Shown here: positions 15,677 to 15,757 of the stretch, one piece after another
How positions within the stretch are numbered: position 1 is the stretch's first letter
How the letters are laid out: every line of letters begins with the position of its first letter
Source: an uncultured Actinomycetes bacterium
GTDB lineage: Bacteria > Actinomycetota > Actinomycetes > Nanopelagicales > Nanopelagicaceae
NCBI GenBank assembly: GCA_903875815.1
Contig: CAIQXR010000044.1
Coordinates: 1 to 15,757, forward strand
DNA length: 15,757 nucleotides
Direction: 5' to 3'
Notes under the pieces: model-generated
What the model saw: only the letters and a program-made list of their open reading frames with translations
Databases searched by the model: none
What the model was told of the DNA's origin: nothing
Program-made: the position numbers and the translations under genes

Positions 15677-15757
15677 GCCAGCCCATGATGACGATCGCTA
15701 GTTTCGCGCGCAGATGTGGTGAGTGGGAGAGCATTTCAGCGGTGGAGGATCTGAGCA
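15677..15757 (-). pseudogene. Disrupted upstream part of comM
   Basis: Reading the frame of the ComM part upstream gives a TAG at 15698-15700 and, beyond it, PPLKCSPTHH, which resembles the family PPFxxPHH motif. After the His pair, the SSSWAGMV stretch lines up with the family SSSVAALV, but seven extra codons including the stop lie between them. The GGG expected after MV is missing, and RTHSG stands where RPG is usual. The gene is therefore broken or the sequence is wrong here. Because the window ends 57 bases beyond the stop, end-of-contig error is as likely as a real pseudogene. Confidence 0.5.

Noticed and set aside
1..15757. CRISPR arrays, insertion sequences, tRNA or rRNA genes, phage genes, biosynthetic cluster
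   Set aside because: No spaced direct repeats, transposase motifs, cloverleaf sequences or specialised modules were seen; gaps between genes total only about 210 bp.

Overview
The window looks like a chromosomal segment from a streamlined, probably free-living aquatic actinobacterium. The actinobacterial signs are a PASTA-domain Ser/Thr kinase, a type II (plant-like) DAHP synthase aligned with the mycobacterial AroG ligands, a phosphofructokinase of the GGED/PKTIDND type, and a glgC gene divergent from a short GT4 glycogen-type synthase, as in the mycobacterial glgC/glgM pair. GC content is near 50% by eye, low for classical high-GC actinobacteria. Only about 210 bases lie outside genes, and many genes overlap. 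This resembles compact planktonic lineages such as Nanopelagicales (acI), but that placement is an inference and no marker proves it. Both ends cut through genes, so the window may be a whole contig.

Layout. Bases 1-5983 (+) are one tight run: phytoene synthase (3' part), a uridine-kinase-like P-loop protein, a PASTA Ser/Thr kinase, endonuclease IV, a DMT-family permease and L-threonine aldolase. Bases 5954-8873 (-) are pfk, then type II DAHP synthase, then an O6-alkylguanine-DNA methyltransferase; the last converges on and overlaps threonine aldolase. A 106-bp divergent region separates pfk from an HSL-family alpha/beta hydrolase (8980-9909, +). Bases 9915-13197 hold the divergent glycogen/maltose-1-phosphate pair glgC (-) and glgM/glgA (+), followed by a second DMT permease. 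Bases 13187-15757 (-) are comM (5' end missing or damaged), then dprA, then era.

How the genes fit together. Pfk and DAHP synthase sit on the carbon route from glycolysis to aromatic amino acids. GlgC and GlgM make ADP-glucose and use it for alpha-glucan precursors. Nfo, Ogt, DprA and ComM handle DNA repair or processing of incoming DNA. The PASTA kinase is a cell-envelope sensor. CrtB makes carotenoid precursor.

No mobile element, CRISPR array, RNA gene or clear rho-independent terminator was seen, and no gene-free stretch exceeds 106 bp. I did not find a convincing undescribed multi-gene system. The most informative points are: residue signatures predicting a pyrophosphate-dependent phosphofructokinase; a 22-bp glgC/glgM divergent spacer with two overlapping -10 hexamers, each placed for leaderless transcription; and a broken reading frame in comM near the right end.
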